Positions 27,244-35,660 of a DNA stretch of 64,000 bases are shown piece after piece. Below the pieces are notes generated by a model, which was not told where the DNA came from, searched no databases, and saw only the letters and a program-made list of their open reading frames with translations. The position numbers were made by a program, and so were the translations under genes. Position 1 is the first letter of the stretch. Every line of letters starts with the position of its first letter. The DNA comes from Algoriphagus aquimarinus. GTDB taxonomy: Bacteria; Bacteroidota; Bacteroidia; Cytophagales; Cyclobacteriaceae. Where the stretch lies: contig NZ_FOKK01000008.1 in NCBI RefSeq assembly GCF_900112005.1, positions 104,523 to 168,522 on the forward strand, in the 5' to 3' direction.

Positions 27244-27618
27244 ATGGACGAATTAAATAACAACGAAGAAAGGATCATGCGAATTTTTTGGAGACTCGAA
27301 AAAGCGCTTGTCCGAGATGTTCTTGATGAACTGCCAGATCCGAAGCCGCCTTATACCACCTTGGCGTCTTCCATTAAGCTACTTGAGAAGAAAGGCTATT
27401 TGGATCACAAAGCTTACGGCACCACGCACCAATATTTCCCATTGATCTCACAGGCTGACTACAGCAAGAGAAGTGTTAATCAATTGGTTAAACATTATTT
27501 CGAAGGTTCGGTGGGGAATTTCCTCTCTTTCATGGTGAAGGAAAATAAGATTTCTGACAAGGAAATTGAAGATTTACAGAAGATGATAGATGACATGGAC
27601 AAACCCACAGAGTCATGA
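27244..27618 (+). CDS. BlaI/MecI/CopY-family repressor
   Basis: A 124-residue winged-helix repressor. LNNNEERIMRIFWRLEKALVRDVLDELP is the first half of the DNA-binding domain and PPYTTLASSIKLLEKKGYLDHKAYGTTHQYFP is the recognition helix and wing typical of BlaI. The C-terminal helices serve dimerisation and carry the region cleaved in response to the sensor. Its stop overlaps the start of the M56 gene by 4 bp, the classical repressor-sensor pair. In Bacteroidota these pairs are not usually tied to a beta-lactamase, and none is present here. Confidence 0.93.
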   Translation: MDELNNNEERIMRIFWRLEKALVRDVLDELPDPKPPYTTLASSIKLLEKKGYLDHKAYGTTHQYFPLISQADYSKRSVNQLVKHYFEGSVGNFLSFMVKENKISDKEIEDLQKMIDDMDKPTES

Positions 27619-28886
27619 ATGCTATCCTAATATATCTACTTGAAGCAAGTATTTGTGTTGCCATCACGGTGCTCTTTTACCGAATCGTTTTGAGTGAATT
27701 GACGTTTTTCACGTTGAATCGTGTGATTTTGATAGGTATGTTGATGCTTTCATTCATCATTCCTATGCTTTCATTTAAGCTTGGAATCACCTCATTGGGT
27801 ACTGGAGAAATAACTCTTCCTGAATTCCTGGTAGGCAAAGAAGTCGCTCAGGAAGCAGTAAGCTTTACTTGGCAGGAAATGCTTTTTTACACCTACTTAG
27901 CGGGAGTAGTTGTGATGACTGTGCATTTGATTTTGGGATTTTTCACCTCGCAGCGTTTGCTGGGCAAGTCCAAATTGATGCGCTATCAGGATTACTGGAT
28001 AGCGGTTCATCCTAAGTTTATACCGGCTTCCTTCTTCAGTTACATTTTGCTGCCTGACTTCAATCCAGACAGATCTGAACAAAGACAAATCGTCCTACAC
28101 GAGTCAGTTCATGTACGCTTGAAGCATAGCTGGGATCTGTTGTTGATCCAATTCGCTAAAATCATCTTTTGGTTCAATCCTTTGATTTACCAGTTTGAAA
28201 GATCACTTAGAGAAGTGCATGAATATCAAGCGGATCAAGGCGTGACATCTACTTATTCCAAAAGAGAATATTCCGGACTATTGCTTCAGATGATCACTGG
28301 AGGGCAGGGCTGGCATTTCATGAATAATTTCAACCAATTTCAAACCAAAAAACGAATTATTATGATGAGTAAACCACAATCCCAGAAAAGGGAAATGCGT
28401 AGGTTCCTGCTTGCTATTCCTGTATTGGCGGCGTTGTTCTTCGTATTTTCTTGCGAAATAACGCCTGAAGAAGATATAGAAGGGCCGACTATGAATGGTG
28501 TGAAGGAAGTCGTAAAAATAGGGCCTTCTGACATAACAGCACGAGTGATGGAAAATGGTAAAGACGGCGAGCCAATTTATGATGTTGTAGAAAAGCAACC
28601 AGATCCTGTAGGAGGGATGGCAGGATGGAATGCCTATCTAAGCGAAACCTTAATTTATCCAGCGCAGGCCAGAACTTTAGGAATTGAGGGAACTGTGATC
28701 CTAGTGTTTACGGTCAATTCTGATGGCAGTCTTTCAGATGTAGAAGTACTTCGTGGAATTGGAGGTGGTGCTGATGAGGAAGCAGTTAGAGCAATAGAAA
28801 ATGCACCGAATTGGACTCCAGGTTCTCAAAAAGGAGTATCAGTAAATACGCGAATGAGATTGCCTATTAGATTTAAACTAAGTTGA
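27615..28886 (+). CDS. M56 (BlaR1-type) membrane metallopeptidase with C-terminal TonB domain
   Basis: A 423-residue protein with N-terminal transmembrane segments, an M56 zinc protease domain with H-E-S-V-H (His162, Glu163, His166) in QRQIVLHESVHVRLKHSWD, and the following glutamate in REVHEYQAD. A further hydrophobic segment near residue 265 (RRFLLAIPVLAALFFVFSC) leads to the periplasm, where about 90 residues form a TonB C-terminal domain (GWNAYLSETLIYPAQARTLG, GTVILVFTVNSDG, TRMRLPIRFKLS). M56 proteases sense a signal and inactivate the cognate BlaI repressor. The TonB domain may contact a TonB-dependent receptor; the closest one in the window is about 1.4 kb upstream. Confidence 0.92.
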   Translation: MNAILIYLLEASICVAITVLFYRIVLSELTFFTLNRVILIGMLMLSFIIPMLSFKLGITSLGTGEITLPEFLVGKEVAQEAVSFTWQEMLFYTYLAGVVVMTVHLILGFFTSQRLLGKSKLMRYQDYWIAVHPKFIPASFFSYILLPDFNPDRSEQRQIVLHESVHVRLKHSWDLLLIQFAKIIFWFNPLIYQFERSLREVHEYQADQGVTSTYSKREYSGLLLQMITGGQGWHFMNNFNQFQTKKRIIMMSKPQSQKREMRRFLLAIPVLAALFFVFSCEITPEEDIEGPTMNGVKEVVKIGPSDITARVMENGKDGEPIYDVVEKQPDPVGGMAGWNAYLSETLIYPAQARTLGIEGTVILVFTVNSDGSLSDVEVLRGIGGGADEEAVRAIENAPNWTPGSQKGVSVNTRMRLPIRFKLS

Positions 28887-29005
28887 GTTGCCTTATAGGT
28901 ATTAAAACCTCACATGAAACCAGCATATGATTTTCCTGATACCATTGAAATTCCAGTTTCAAAATAAATTATTCGTTTCATGAAAATAAGTAGGACGATA
29001 GAGAA

Positions 29006-29785
29006 ATGAAAAAATCAATCTTAATGCTGGTTATAACGACCATTCTCACTATTCAAGGATATGGTCAAAATCAGTGTGACATTAGAGATCACTACGAGGA
29101 TTTCATTTCAATTCAGAAGTCAACTTACAATGGGAATGACTATTTGATAAAGCGCGTAATTGAAACTAAGGGAAAGAGTTGTTTCTCTCAGTTATTAACT
29201 AATAATACGGTATTTGTAGACTATTTATTGACAAACTTTAGCTCAAATTCTAACTATGAAGCTCTATTACAGTTGCCGGATAGTTTGAGTTTGAGAAACA
29301 CGTATTTCAAAGATCTAGAGAAGGACAGTTTGTTTAACTCCGTAATGAGTGAATTAGTCAGTAAAACAATTGATAAGAAAACTGCAAGGGATAGTTTGTC
29401 CATGGACAATTTGATAAATATAGCAGTGAAGTATTTTTCAATCTTGCGAGTGACCGATGAAGGGCATTATGCCGGAAAGGTTTGTGTGGGTCTAAATGAT
29501 ATTAAGAAAACAGAGATCGACAGAAAACCATTTGTAGAAGCATTTTGCTTTTCTTCCATATTAAAACATTACCAAAGTGAAGAGTTTAATATGTACGATG
29601 AATTTGTGAAGTCTATAAAGGAGCTTTATAAAGTAAATCTTGGGATAGATAAGGACGAAAAGTTACTAAGAGCCCAAGGAGCTATGTTTCTGTTGATGAG
29701 AAATAATGAAAATCTAAAGAAGATGTTAATCGCTGAATACGAAAGAAATAGAGAAAATTTACCGTTTATATTGACTGAAGAATAA
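29006..29785 (+). CDS. Exported protein of unknown function
   Basis: I do not recognise this family. The 259-residue product has a signal peptide ending GYGQ and a mainly helical, charged mature part with three or four cysteines (QCDIRDHYEDF, GKSCFSQL, GKVCVGLND, EAFCFSS), which could form disulfides in the periplasm. It lies between the M56 gene and a secreted TonB-domain protein on the same strand, with gaps of about 120 and 90 bp. Confidence 0.7.
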   Translation: MKKSILMLVITTILTIQGYGQNQCDIRDHYEDFISIQKSTYNGNDYLIKRVIETKGKSCFSQLLTNNTVFVDYLLTNFSSNSNYEALLQLPDSLSLRNTYFKDLEKDSLFNSVMSELVSKTIDKKTARDSLSMDNLINIAVKYFSILRVTDEGHYAGKVCVGLNDIKKTEIDRKPFVEAFCFSSILKHYQSEEFNMYDEFVKSIKELYKVNLGIDKDEKLLRAQGAMFLLMRNNENLKKMLIAEYERNRENLPFILTEE

Positions 29786-29875
29786 GTCCTGTTGCAAAAA
29801 CCATTCAAAGTTTTTCCATACATCCATTGAAGGGTCTTTTATGGAGAAATGAAAAAATATCCTAAACCATAAACT

Positions 29876-30301
29876 ATGAAACTATCAATTCCCAATTTCC
29901 AGTTTAAAGTAATTCCAGTATTCTTGATTACTTTTCTCTTTTTCGCTGTACTGCCTAATCTATCTGTGCAGGCTCAAACTGAAGGAGAGGATGTATTAAT
30001 GGAAGTAGACGAAATGCCAAAGCCAAAAGGTGGATATGAAGGGTGGAATGCTTATTTGTCCCAAAACTTGAAGTACCCAGAAGCTGCGAGGGAAAGGAAA
30101 ATAGAAGGGACTGTGATCGCCATTTTTGTAGTTGATGAAAAAGGAGAAGTGAGTAATGTGGAAATTCTGAGAGGAATAGGCGGAGGCTGTGATGAGGAAG
30201 TGATGCGACTGGTAAAGGAGTCGCCTAAATGGACGCCTGGGAAAAAGGACGGCGAAATAGTCAAAGTGAAAATGAGACTTCCTGTTAGGTTTAAGTTATA
30301 A
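29876..30301 (+). CDS. Exported stand-alone TonB C-terminal domain protein
   Basis: A 141-residue protein consisting of an export signal (hydrophobic VIPVFLITFLFFAVLPNL, ending VQAQ) and one TonB C-terminal domain. The domain closely resembles that of the M56 protein 1.3 kb upstream: shared blocks include GWNAYLS, IEGTVI, VEILRGIGGG, WTPG and MRLPVRFKL. A true TonB needs a membrane anchor and a proline-rich spacer to reach ExbB/ExbD; neither is seen, and if the signal is cleaved the domain would be free in the periplasm. It ends at a strong terminator. Confidence 0.85.
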   Translation: MKLSIPNFQFKVIPVFLITFLFFAVLPNLSVQAQTEGEDVLMEVDEMPKPKGGYEGWNAYLSQNLKYPEAARERKIEGTVIAIFVVDEKGEVSNVEILRGIGGGCDEEVMRLVKESPKWTPGKKDGEIVKVKMRLPVRFKL

Positions 30302-30327
30302 AAGTTAAGTTTTAATTAGTCGAAAAA

Positions 30328-30358
30328 ACATCTGGAGCTTCTTCGGATGTTTTTTTTG
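30328..30358 (+). terminator. Intrinsic terminator
   Basis: A 10-bp stem including two G-T pairs, loop CTT (30328-30350), followed by eight T. It ends the TonB-domain gene. Confidence 0.88.
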
Positions 30359-30387
30359 TTTCTAAGCAAATGAATTAGTTTCGCCAT

Positions 30388-30858
30388 ATGCATTCAGGAA
30401 TACAATCAATAAACCAAAATCACCCATCAAGTCACGGCAAGCCTACTTTTTTATTGAGTATTTCCATGCTGATTTTATTGTTCAGTATGTTTTCCTGTGG
30501 TGGAAGCCTGGAAGGAAAATTAGTTGGCAAATGGAAAGGAAGTGATCATATGTTTGTCAAAGGTACAGGACCGGACTTGGTTGCTACCATTGACGGGGGA
30601 CTAGCAAGACATTTGGCTAGTACTTTGAATCTTAATGAAGATGGGACCTACCAGAAACTTGTGGGCGAATATGACAATGGATCTGGTATATGGATGTTGG
30701 AAGACGATAACTTGGTCTTATTAGATAATAATGGGAACGAGTTGAATTACACCCTTCTCAAAGTCACTGAAAATGAACTGGTGACCATCCATGACGTAAG
30801 TATGGACACACCTAGTGGGGAATTATCTGGTAAAATCACCTTATCATACACTCGATAG
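30388..30858 (+). CDS. Lipocalin-like lipoprotein
   Basis: A 156-residue protein with a hydrophobic stretch and lipobox LFSMFSC, followed by GGSLEGKLVGKWKGSD. The pattern G-x-W-x-x-x, L-N-L-N-E-D-G-T-Y, G-x-W-x-L-E-D-D-N-L-V-L is typical of small lipocalin-like beta-barrel lipoproteins of Bacteroidota. The N-region before the hydrophobic core is unusually long (about 20 residues), and a -7-like TAGTTTCG lies just before the ATG, so the real start may be a little downstream. Monocistronic; function unknown. Confidence 0.72.
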   Translation: MHSGIQSINQNHPSSHGKPTFLLSISMLILLFSMFSCGGSLEGKLVGKWKGSDHMFVKGTGPDLVATIDGGLARHLASTLNLNEDGTYQKLVGEYDNGSGIWMLEDDNLVLLDNNGNELNYTLLKVTENELVTIHDVSMDTPSGELSGKITLSYTR

Positions 30859-31239
30859 GAACACTAGAACTAGTAAAAACCTAATCTGATTAGCCGCAAT
30901 GATGCCAGTAGCCATAGTTTCTTTGCTTTATAGGACGGAAGACCGGTGACCGAATTGGCCTAAATGCAAATCTTTACCAAATTCTGGGATGCTTTAATTG
31001 CTTTACTGGCAGAAAAGCGGATATACATAAAACCTAAAATGATTTATTTTTTGAATCTTGAGCACCAGCTCAAAATGTAATTCCGCAACCCATTTTAATG
31101 ACTTTTAGAAGTTTGGATTTTTTTCTGAAAAGCCAATGAATCTATCTTCGGTTTCATAAAATCCATCAATGGTTTTTTGATTGAAGGTAAATTGGAGTAA
31201 TTTATCCTCCTAAGTTCTTTTCCCTAAATAATCTAACCT
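30859..31239. other. Intergenic region without a recognisable gene
   Basis: 381 bp with no convincing reading frame. It contains the 12-mer GACGGAAGACCG (30934-30945), shared with the inverted repeat at 21336-21381, and a small hairpin with 6-bp arms (31058-31063 and 31068-31073). Confidence 0.6.
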
Positions 31240-32007
31240 ATGAACATGAGAATCTTAACACTAGCTTTTACAGCTGGTGCATTGACTATGAGTTCTTTGG
31301 CAAACGCCCAAGAGAAAACTCCACCTCCGATGAAGCCTGAGGCTACGGAATTCTACACTCCAGTTCCTCCGAAAGTAACTCCAGGAGCACACAATACTGC
31401 CCCGCCTTCTGATGCGATAGTGCTTTTTGACGGTACTAGCCTGAATGGTTTTGTAAGTGCAAAGGATGGTTCAAGTCCAGCGGCTTGGACTATTGAAAAC
31501 GGTGAATTGGTAGTTACCAAAGGAAAAGGTGATATACAGTCCAAGTTGCCATTTGGCGATGCCCAATATCACGTAGAGTGGTCTGCGCCAACCGAAATCG
31601 TAGGCGAAGGCCAGGGTAGAGGTAACTCAGGTTTCTTCTTGATGGGTATTTACGAGGTACAGGTATTGGATAGCTACGAGAGCAAAACATATACAAACGG
31701 CCAAGCTGGAAGTATTTACAAGCAGCATCCTCCACTAGCAATGGCATTGAGACCAGCTGGCGAGTGGAACTATTATGACATCATCTTCAAAGCTCCTCGT
31801 TTCAATAAGGATGGGATTTTGACTTCTCCAGCTACGGTCACTTTGCTGATGAATGGTGTTTTGGTTCAAAATCACGTGATTCTAAAAGGCCCTACCGAAT
31901 ACATTGGTATTCCAAATTACAAGGCGCATCCTGAGAAATTGGCTATCAAGCTTCAAGACCACGGTAACCCTGTTAGATTCAGAAATATCTGGGTAAGAGA
32001 GCTATAA
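31240..32007 (+). CDS. DUF1080 (3-keto-disaccharide hydrolase-type) secreted protein
   Basis: A 255-residue exported protein (signal ending LANAQ) of the DUF1080 concanavalin-like fold. Family marks are IVLFDGTSLNGFVS, WTIENGELVV, AQYHVEWSAP, RGNSGFFLMGIYEVQVLDSY and IKLQDHGNPVRFRNIWVREL at the C-terminus. Members hydrolyse or eliminate 3-keto-glycosides formed by Gfo/Idh/MocA-type dehydrogenases, and such a dehydrogenase is the next gene. The exact substrate cannot be read. A stem-loop with T-run follows, so the two genes may be only partly co-transcribed. Confidence 0.9.
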   Translation: MNMRILTLAFTAGALTMSSLANAQEKTPPPMKPEATEFYTPVPPKVTPGAHNTAPPSDAIVLFDGTSLNGFVSAKDGSSPAAWTIENGELVVTKGKGDIQSKLPFGDAQYHVEWSAPTEIVGEGQGRGNSGFFLMGIYEVQVLDSYESKTYTNGQAGSIYKQHPPLAMALRPAGEWNYYDIIFKAPRFNKDGILTSPATVTLLMNGVLVQNHVILKGPTEYIGIPNYKAHPEKLAIKLQDHGNPVRFRNIWVREL

Positions 32008-32048
32008 TGCGAGATAAGATCGGAAAATATCCGTTTTATAAATAAATG

Positions 32049-32098
32049 AAAAGTAAGTAGTTAGGTGATCTGTTGCCAAAATTACTTACTTTTTTTCT
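32049..32098 (+). terminator. Probable intrinsic terminator
   Basis: Arms 32049-32059 and 32083-32093 pair perfectly over 11 bp (AT-rich) around a 23-nt loop and run into a T-rich tract. It ends the DUF1080 gene. Confidence 0.65.
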
Positions 32099-32143
32099 TT
32101 GAGATCGATTCATCTTTTTTTCAACTTAACAACCCAAAATACT

Positions 32144-33484
32144 ATGTCCTCAAGAAGAAAATTTATCCAAAATACCATGTTGCTAGGAGCGGGGTTGGGC
32201 ATGCCTAACATTCTCACAGCCGCAGATTTCGGGAGGTTTACCCGAAAAATTAAACCCTCAGATCAATTAAATTATGGCCTCATAGGCTGTAAAGGAATGG
32301 GCTGGTCCAATATGAACGCACATCTCAAAATGCCTCAGGTAAACTGTGTAGCGCTAGCGGATGTTGATCAAAGCGTACTCGATCAGAGAACGGAGGATGT
32401 GTTCAAACTCCGGGGAAATCGCCCCAAGCAATACAAAGATTATAGAAAGCTCCTGGAGGATCCTGATATCGATATTGTGATTGTAGGCACGCCTGATCAT
32501 TGGCATTGCCTGATCATGTGCGATGCCGTATCGGCAGGCAAAAATGTGTATGTAGAAAAACCAATTGCCAATACGATTGAAGAATGCCAGCTGATGGTGA
32601 AAGCTCAGGAACGCTACGGGAAAATTGTTCAGGTAGGACAATGGCAGCGATCTGGATCTCAGTACGCGGAAGCTATCGACTATGTGAAATCGGGCAAACT
32701 TGGACAGATTCGTTTGGTCAAATGTTGGGCATATCAAGGATGGATGAAACCTGTGCCTGTTTTGCCAAATGGACCAGCGCCAGCAGGAGTAGATTATAAA
32801 ATGTGGCTAGGTCCTGCACCGGAAAGGCCATTCAATCCCAACCGTTTTCATTTCAATTTTAGATGGTTTTGGGACTATGCAGGTGGATTGATGACGGATT
32901 GGGGAGTGCATGAAATCGATATTGCGCTTTTCGCAATGGGTGTAAGTGCTCCCAAATCTGTGATGGCCTCAGGAGGTAAGTTTGCTTATCCTGATGATGC
33001 ATCAGAGACACCCGATACCTTACAGACCGTATATGAATACGAAGGTTTCAATATGCTTTGGGAGCATGCTACTGGTATTGATGGTGGAAACTACGGTACT
33101 ACAGAAGGAATTGCCTTTATTGGCAACAATGCTACGCTGGTGGTGAATAGAGGGGGGTGGAAAGTAATCCCTGAAACTGAAAGCAAAGACGGCGAGCGAG
33201 TAAATAAAGTCGCCGAAGTTCCTCATACCAAAGGAGTAGGAAATGCCTTAGATCTTCATGCTGTAAACTTTGTGGAAGCGGTGACTGCCAACGATCCTAA
33301 ATTGCTGAACTGCGCGATTCAAACAGGTAGTATAGCAGCGATAAACGCCCAGATGGGTAACATTGCATACAAGACTGGAGAGAAGGTATATTGGAATGCA
33401 GAGAAAAATAAGTTTACATCTTCGGCTGCCAATGATCTAATGAAAGCTCATTATCACAATGGATGGAAATTGCCTAAAATCTAA
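32144..33484 (+). CDS. Tat-exported Gfo/Idh/MocA family oxidoreductase
   Basis: A 446-residue NAD(P)-dependent sugar-type dehydrogenase. I choose the ATG at 32144, because it begins with a twin-arginine signal (SSRRKFIQ followed by a hydrophobic core). The Rossmann domain reads LNYGLIGCKGMGW, then VALADVD, DIVIVGTPDHWH and the signature VYVEKPIA. The C-terminal domain contains FWDYAGGLMTDWGVHEIDIA, with the usual aspartate/histidine pair. Tat export implies folding with cofactor before translocation. With the DUF1080 protein upstream it could oxidise a glycoside at C3 in the periplasm before cleavage; this is inference from family pairings. Confidence 0.93.
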   Translation: MSSRRKFIQNTMLLGAGLGMPNILTAADFGRFTRKIKPSDQLNYGLIGCKGMGWSNMNAHLKMPQVNCVALADVDQSVLDQRTEDVFKLRGNRPKQYKDYRKLLEDPDIDIVIVGTPDHWHCLIMCDAVSAGKNVYVEKPIANTIEECQLMVKAQERYGKIVQVGQWQRSGSQYAEAIDYVKSGKLGQIRLVKCWAYQGWMKPVPVLPNGPAPAGVDYKMWLGPAPERPFNPNRFHFNFRWFWDYAGGLMTDWGVHEIDIALFAMGVSAPKSVMASGGKFAYPDDASETPDTLQTVYEYEGFNMLWEHATGIDGGNYGTTEGIAFIGNNATLVVNRGGWKVIPETESKDGERVNKVAEVPHTKGVGNALDLHAVNFVEAVTANDPKLLNCAIQTGSIAAINAQMGNIAYKTGEKVYWNAEKNKFTSSAANDLMKAHYHNGWKLPKI

Positions 33485-33501
33485 TTTATAGTTGTATAGC
33501 A

Positions 33502-33530
33502 AAGCCGCAGTGACCAAATCGCTGCGGCTT
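33502..33530. terminator. Bidirectional intrinsic terminator
   Basis: A stem of up to 12 bp (33502-33513 with 33519-33530; nine outer pairs are perfect) and a 5-nt loop, followed by T-rich sequence, between two convergent genes. Confidence 0.85.
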
Positions 33531-33553
33531 TTGATTTTAAGATTTGTGCTTAC

Positions 33554-33958
33554 TTAAAAAGCTAAGGCTGCCAGGCCTAGTTTACTCTTAAACGGGCTGA
33601 TAGATTTCAATACCTGTTTTGAGTATTTTTTGAAAAGGTCATTACCAAGTAGACTAGTTAGTAACTTGGATCTATTGTTTTTCATCTTTAGAAATCCAGC
33701 TTTTTTGTCTTCTTCAGAGGCCTCACTGCTATTCAGCTTCATTAGATTGTCTACAAAAGTTGAGTTGTCTTGACTAAGTTTATCCTTTTGATCCGAATTA
33801 AGATCCAGACCCTTAGTGTCATTCAGAATTCCCAATACTTGAGACGAAAGATCCATCTCAGGTAAATCCATTTTTTGGGGTTTAATACTCTGTGCATTTA
33901 CAGTTGTTACAAGAACAGCTAAGAGTGCAATGCTTAGAAGGAGTTTGATTTTGAACAT
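33554..33958 (-). CDS. Small exported helical protein, unknown family
   Basis: A 134-residue protein with signal peptide ending VNAQ. The mature part is helical and lysine/leucine-rich (LNSDQKDKLSQDNSTFVDNL, KMKNNRSKLLTSLLGNDLF), with the spacing of helices seen in Spy/CpxP-like periplasmic proteins, but no motif is decisive. It lies downstream of the DUF937-type gene on the same strand. Confidence 0.65.
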   Translation of the reverse strand: MFKIKLLLSIALLAVLVTTVNAQSIKPQKMDLPEMDLSSQVLGILNDTKGLDLNSDQKDKLSQDNSTFVDNLMKLNSSEASEEDKKAGFLKMKNNRSKLLTSLLGNDLFKKYSKQVLKSISPFKSKLGLAALAF

Positions 33959-34000
33959 GTTGATGTAGGGAGAAACTTATGAAAATAATAGTCTTGAGTT

Positions 34001-34129
34001 CTACTTGAATAGTCCTTTGCCCATATTCATCAAGCCGCCTAAATCCATTCCACCATTTCCTCCTCCGCTTCCACCAAGCAATGAACCCAGAAGATCACCA
34101 GCATTAATGTTTCCCTGACCGCCCTGCAA
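34001..34129 (-). other. In-frame continuation of the DUF937-type gene after an amber stop
   Basis: Directly after the TAG at 34132-34130 the same frame stays open for 42 codons and ends at a TAG at 34003-34001. It encodes a glycine/leucine-rich tail (AGDLLGSLLGGSGGGNGG, then MDLGGLMNMGKGLFK), the kind of C-terminus expected for DUF937 proteins. A CAG-to-TAG change would explain the break. Confidence 0.6.
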
Positions 34130-34507
34130 CTAGGATACAACTGACGACATAATGTCATTATTATCCTGTGGAGCATCATTCACTCTTTTGTTAAAGAAAT
34201 TCATAATCATTGGTAAAGCCGCCGCAGCGATTCCCATGGCCTGCTCCTTAGATATTCCTAATTTTTCTATCAGGCTCTCAGATACATCACCTTGTAGATT
34301 ATTGATTACGGAGTCACCAGGAGAAGTCTCTTTACCAGAGAACATTTCTTGAATTGCACTTATATTACCCGAGGCAACTTGTTTTTGAAGGCTGGAAGTG
34401 ATGGTGTCTTTCAGTATTTCTGCAGAGGCACCAGATTGGTTCTGATTCATACCAGCCAGCATTTCTTGGAGCGGCCCATCTGCCAATTTCATCAATTGAT
34501 CTAACAT
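34130..34507 (-). CDS. DUF937-like protein, C-terminally truncated by an in-frame amber codon
   Basis: A 125-residue protein as read to the first stop. Starting at the ATG at 34507 (MLDQLMKLADGPL), it shows the layout of Bacteroidota DUF937 proteins: short N-terminal helix, a low-complexity middle, VINNLQGDVSESLIEKLG, then a helix MGIAAAALPMIMNFFNKRVN and NDIMSSVVS. The upstream extension of the frame (24 residues to 34579) lacks family character. The gene is broken by TAG where the glycine-rich tail should begin; with the tail the protein would have about 168 residues. No function is established for the family. Confidence 0.7.
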   Translation of the reverse strand: MLDQLMKLADGPLQEMLAGMNQNQSGASAEILKDTITSSLQKQVASGNISAIQEMFSGKETSPGDSVINNLQGDVSESLIEKLGISKEQAMGIAAAALPMIMNFFNKRVNDAPQDNNDIMSSVVS

Positions 34508-34634
34508 AATTTTATTGTTTTGTTTCAGGTAATTTCCCCTTTTAAAGGAGGTAATCCAACAAAAAATACAAAAAATCATATGTAAAGAGCCTTCCTTACC
34601 CTATGTGTCTAGGAAGTTTCTGTTGAAAACTCAG

Positions 34635-35306
34635 TTATTTTTCGCTGCCAAAGCATTGCACACCCATTAAATAGGGGACATTGAAAAATTCCCGATTGCT
34701 GAAGACCTGAGACCCACATCCAAGTTGCTCGAAATTCGGATTCAAAATACTTTTCCTGTGCGAAGGCGAATTCATCCAGAGTTGTACCGCTTCACGTGCA
34801 TAGCTCAAATAGGTATGAGGAAGTATCACCTCCCGAGTAGAATTGGCGTAGGTATACATTCCGCCACTGCGTGGAATATTGATTTTCCTGCCATCCTGAT
34901 ATTGCAAGCCTATGCTTGAACTGATGTTTTCGCCTATAAGCATTCGATTAAGTCCTTCAAGAGCAAATCGGTCACCTATGTTTTTTTTGCCTTTTACTCT
35001 GCTGACATGTGAATAGAAGTTGTAATTGACCATGTCATTGGCATGTTCGGAGGCGACCTTTTCCATAGCATCTGAATGAGTGAATGGCTTAAGACCATAT
35101 TTGATTCTTTCCTCATTTGTCAGGTGGAACATCGCTGCTTGCAACAAACCTCTGTCTAGTTTTTTGTAATTGATGGTTTGGTTTACCGCCGCAAGCTGGA
35201 AAAATTGGGCAGGTGTAAAGCGATTGTAATCAGAAGGAATCCAGGTTTGAGCTACCAGTGAATTAGAGATAAAAAATAGAAGTATAGAGAGAAATCGTAA
35301 AGTCAA
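34635..35306 (-). CDS. Secreted CAP-domain (SCP-like) protein
   Basis: A 223-residue protein with signal peptide (ending LVAQ) and a CAP domain from about residue 60: LTNEERIKYGLKPF, EHANDMVNYNFYSHV with the conserved His, GENIS, and AVQLWMNSPSHRKSILNPNFEQLGCG. CAP proteins act outside the cytoplasm, with varied or unknown activities. The domain looks intact. Upstream lies a gene-poor region of about 740 bp. Confidence 0.9.
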   Translation of the reverse strand: MTLRFLSILLFFISNSLVAQTWIPSDYNRFTPAQFFQLAAVNQTINYKKLDRGLLQAAMFHLTNEERIKYGLKPFTHSDAMEKVASEHANDMVNYNFYSHVSRVKGKKNIGDRFALEGLNRMLIGENISSSIGLQYQDGRKINIPRSGGMYTYANSTREVILPHTYLSYAREAVQLWMNSPSHRKSILNPNFEQLGCGSQVFSNREFFNVPYLMGVQCFGSEK

Positions 35307-35660
35307 GATACGTATGTCTTAAGTGGTTTCAGGAGAAATAATCTGAATAGTAGACGAATTATTGGCTGGAATATTTTATTCCATTTGTACTGTTTGAATG
35401 ATTTTGAACAAAAATAATCTTCGGAATTGTGCCAGTGAGATTTAAATGGGGGTGTATAGCTTACTTAGTATCAATTATTTAAATTGATTTTGAAGGCAGT
35501 GGTTTTGTTTATTCTATCTATCATACTGGAAAAGGTATAGAGGTGGTACTGCTCCCGATATTTTGCTTTTTGATTTGGCAGGATATCAATCGAATATATT
35601 GCAAACAACTCTGTAAACGATGAACTTTCGATGTGGATTGGTGATGCCATTTTTTATATG

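Noticed and set aside
27244..28886. Beta-lactam resistance module
   Set aside because: BlaI/BlaR1-type pairs are common in Bacteroidota without a beta-lactamase, and no beta-lactamase gene is present in the window.
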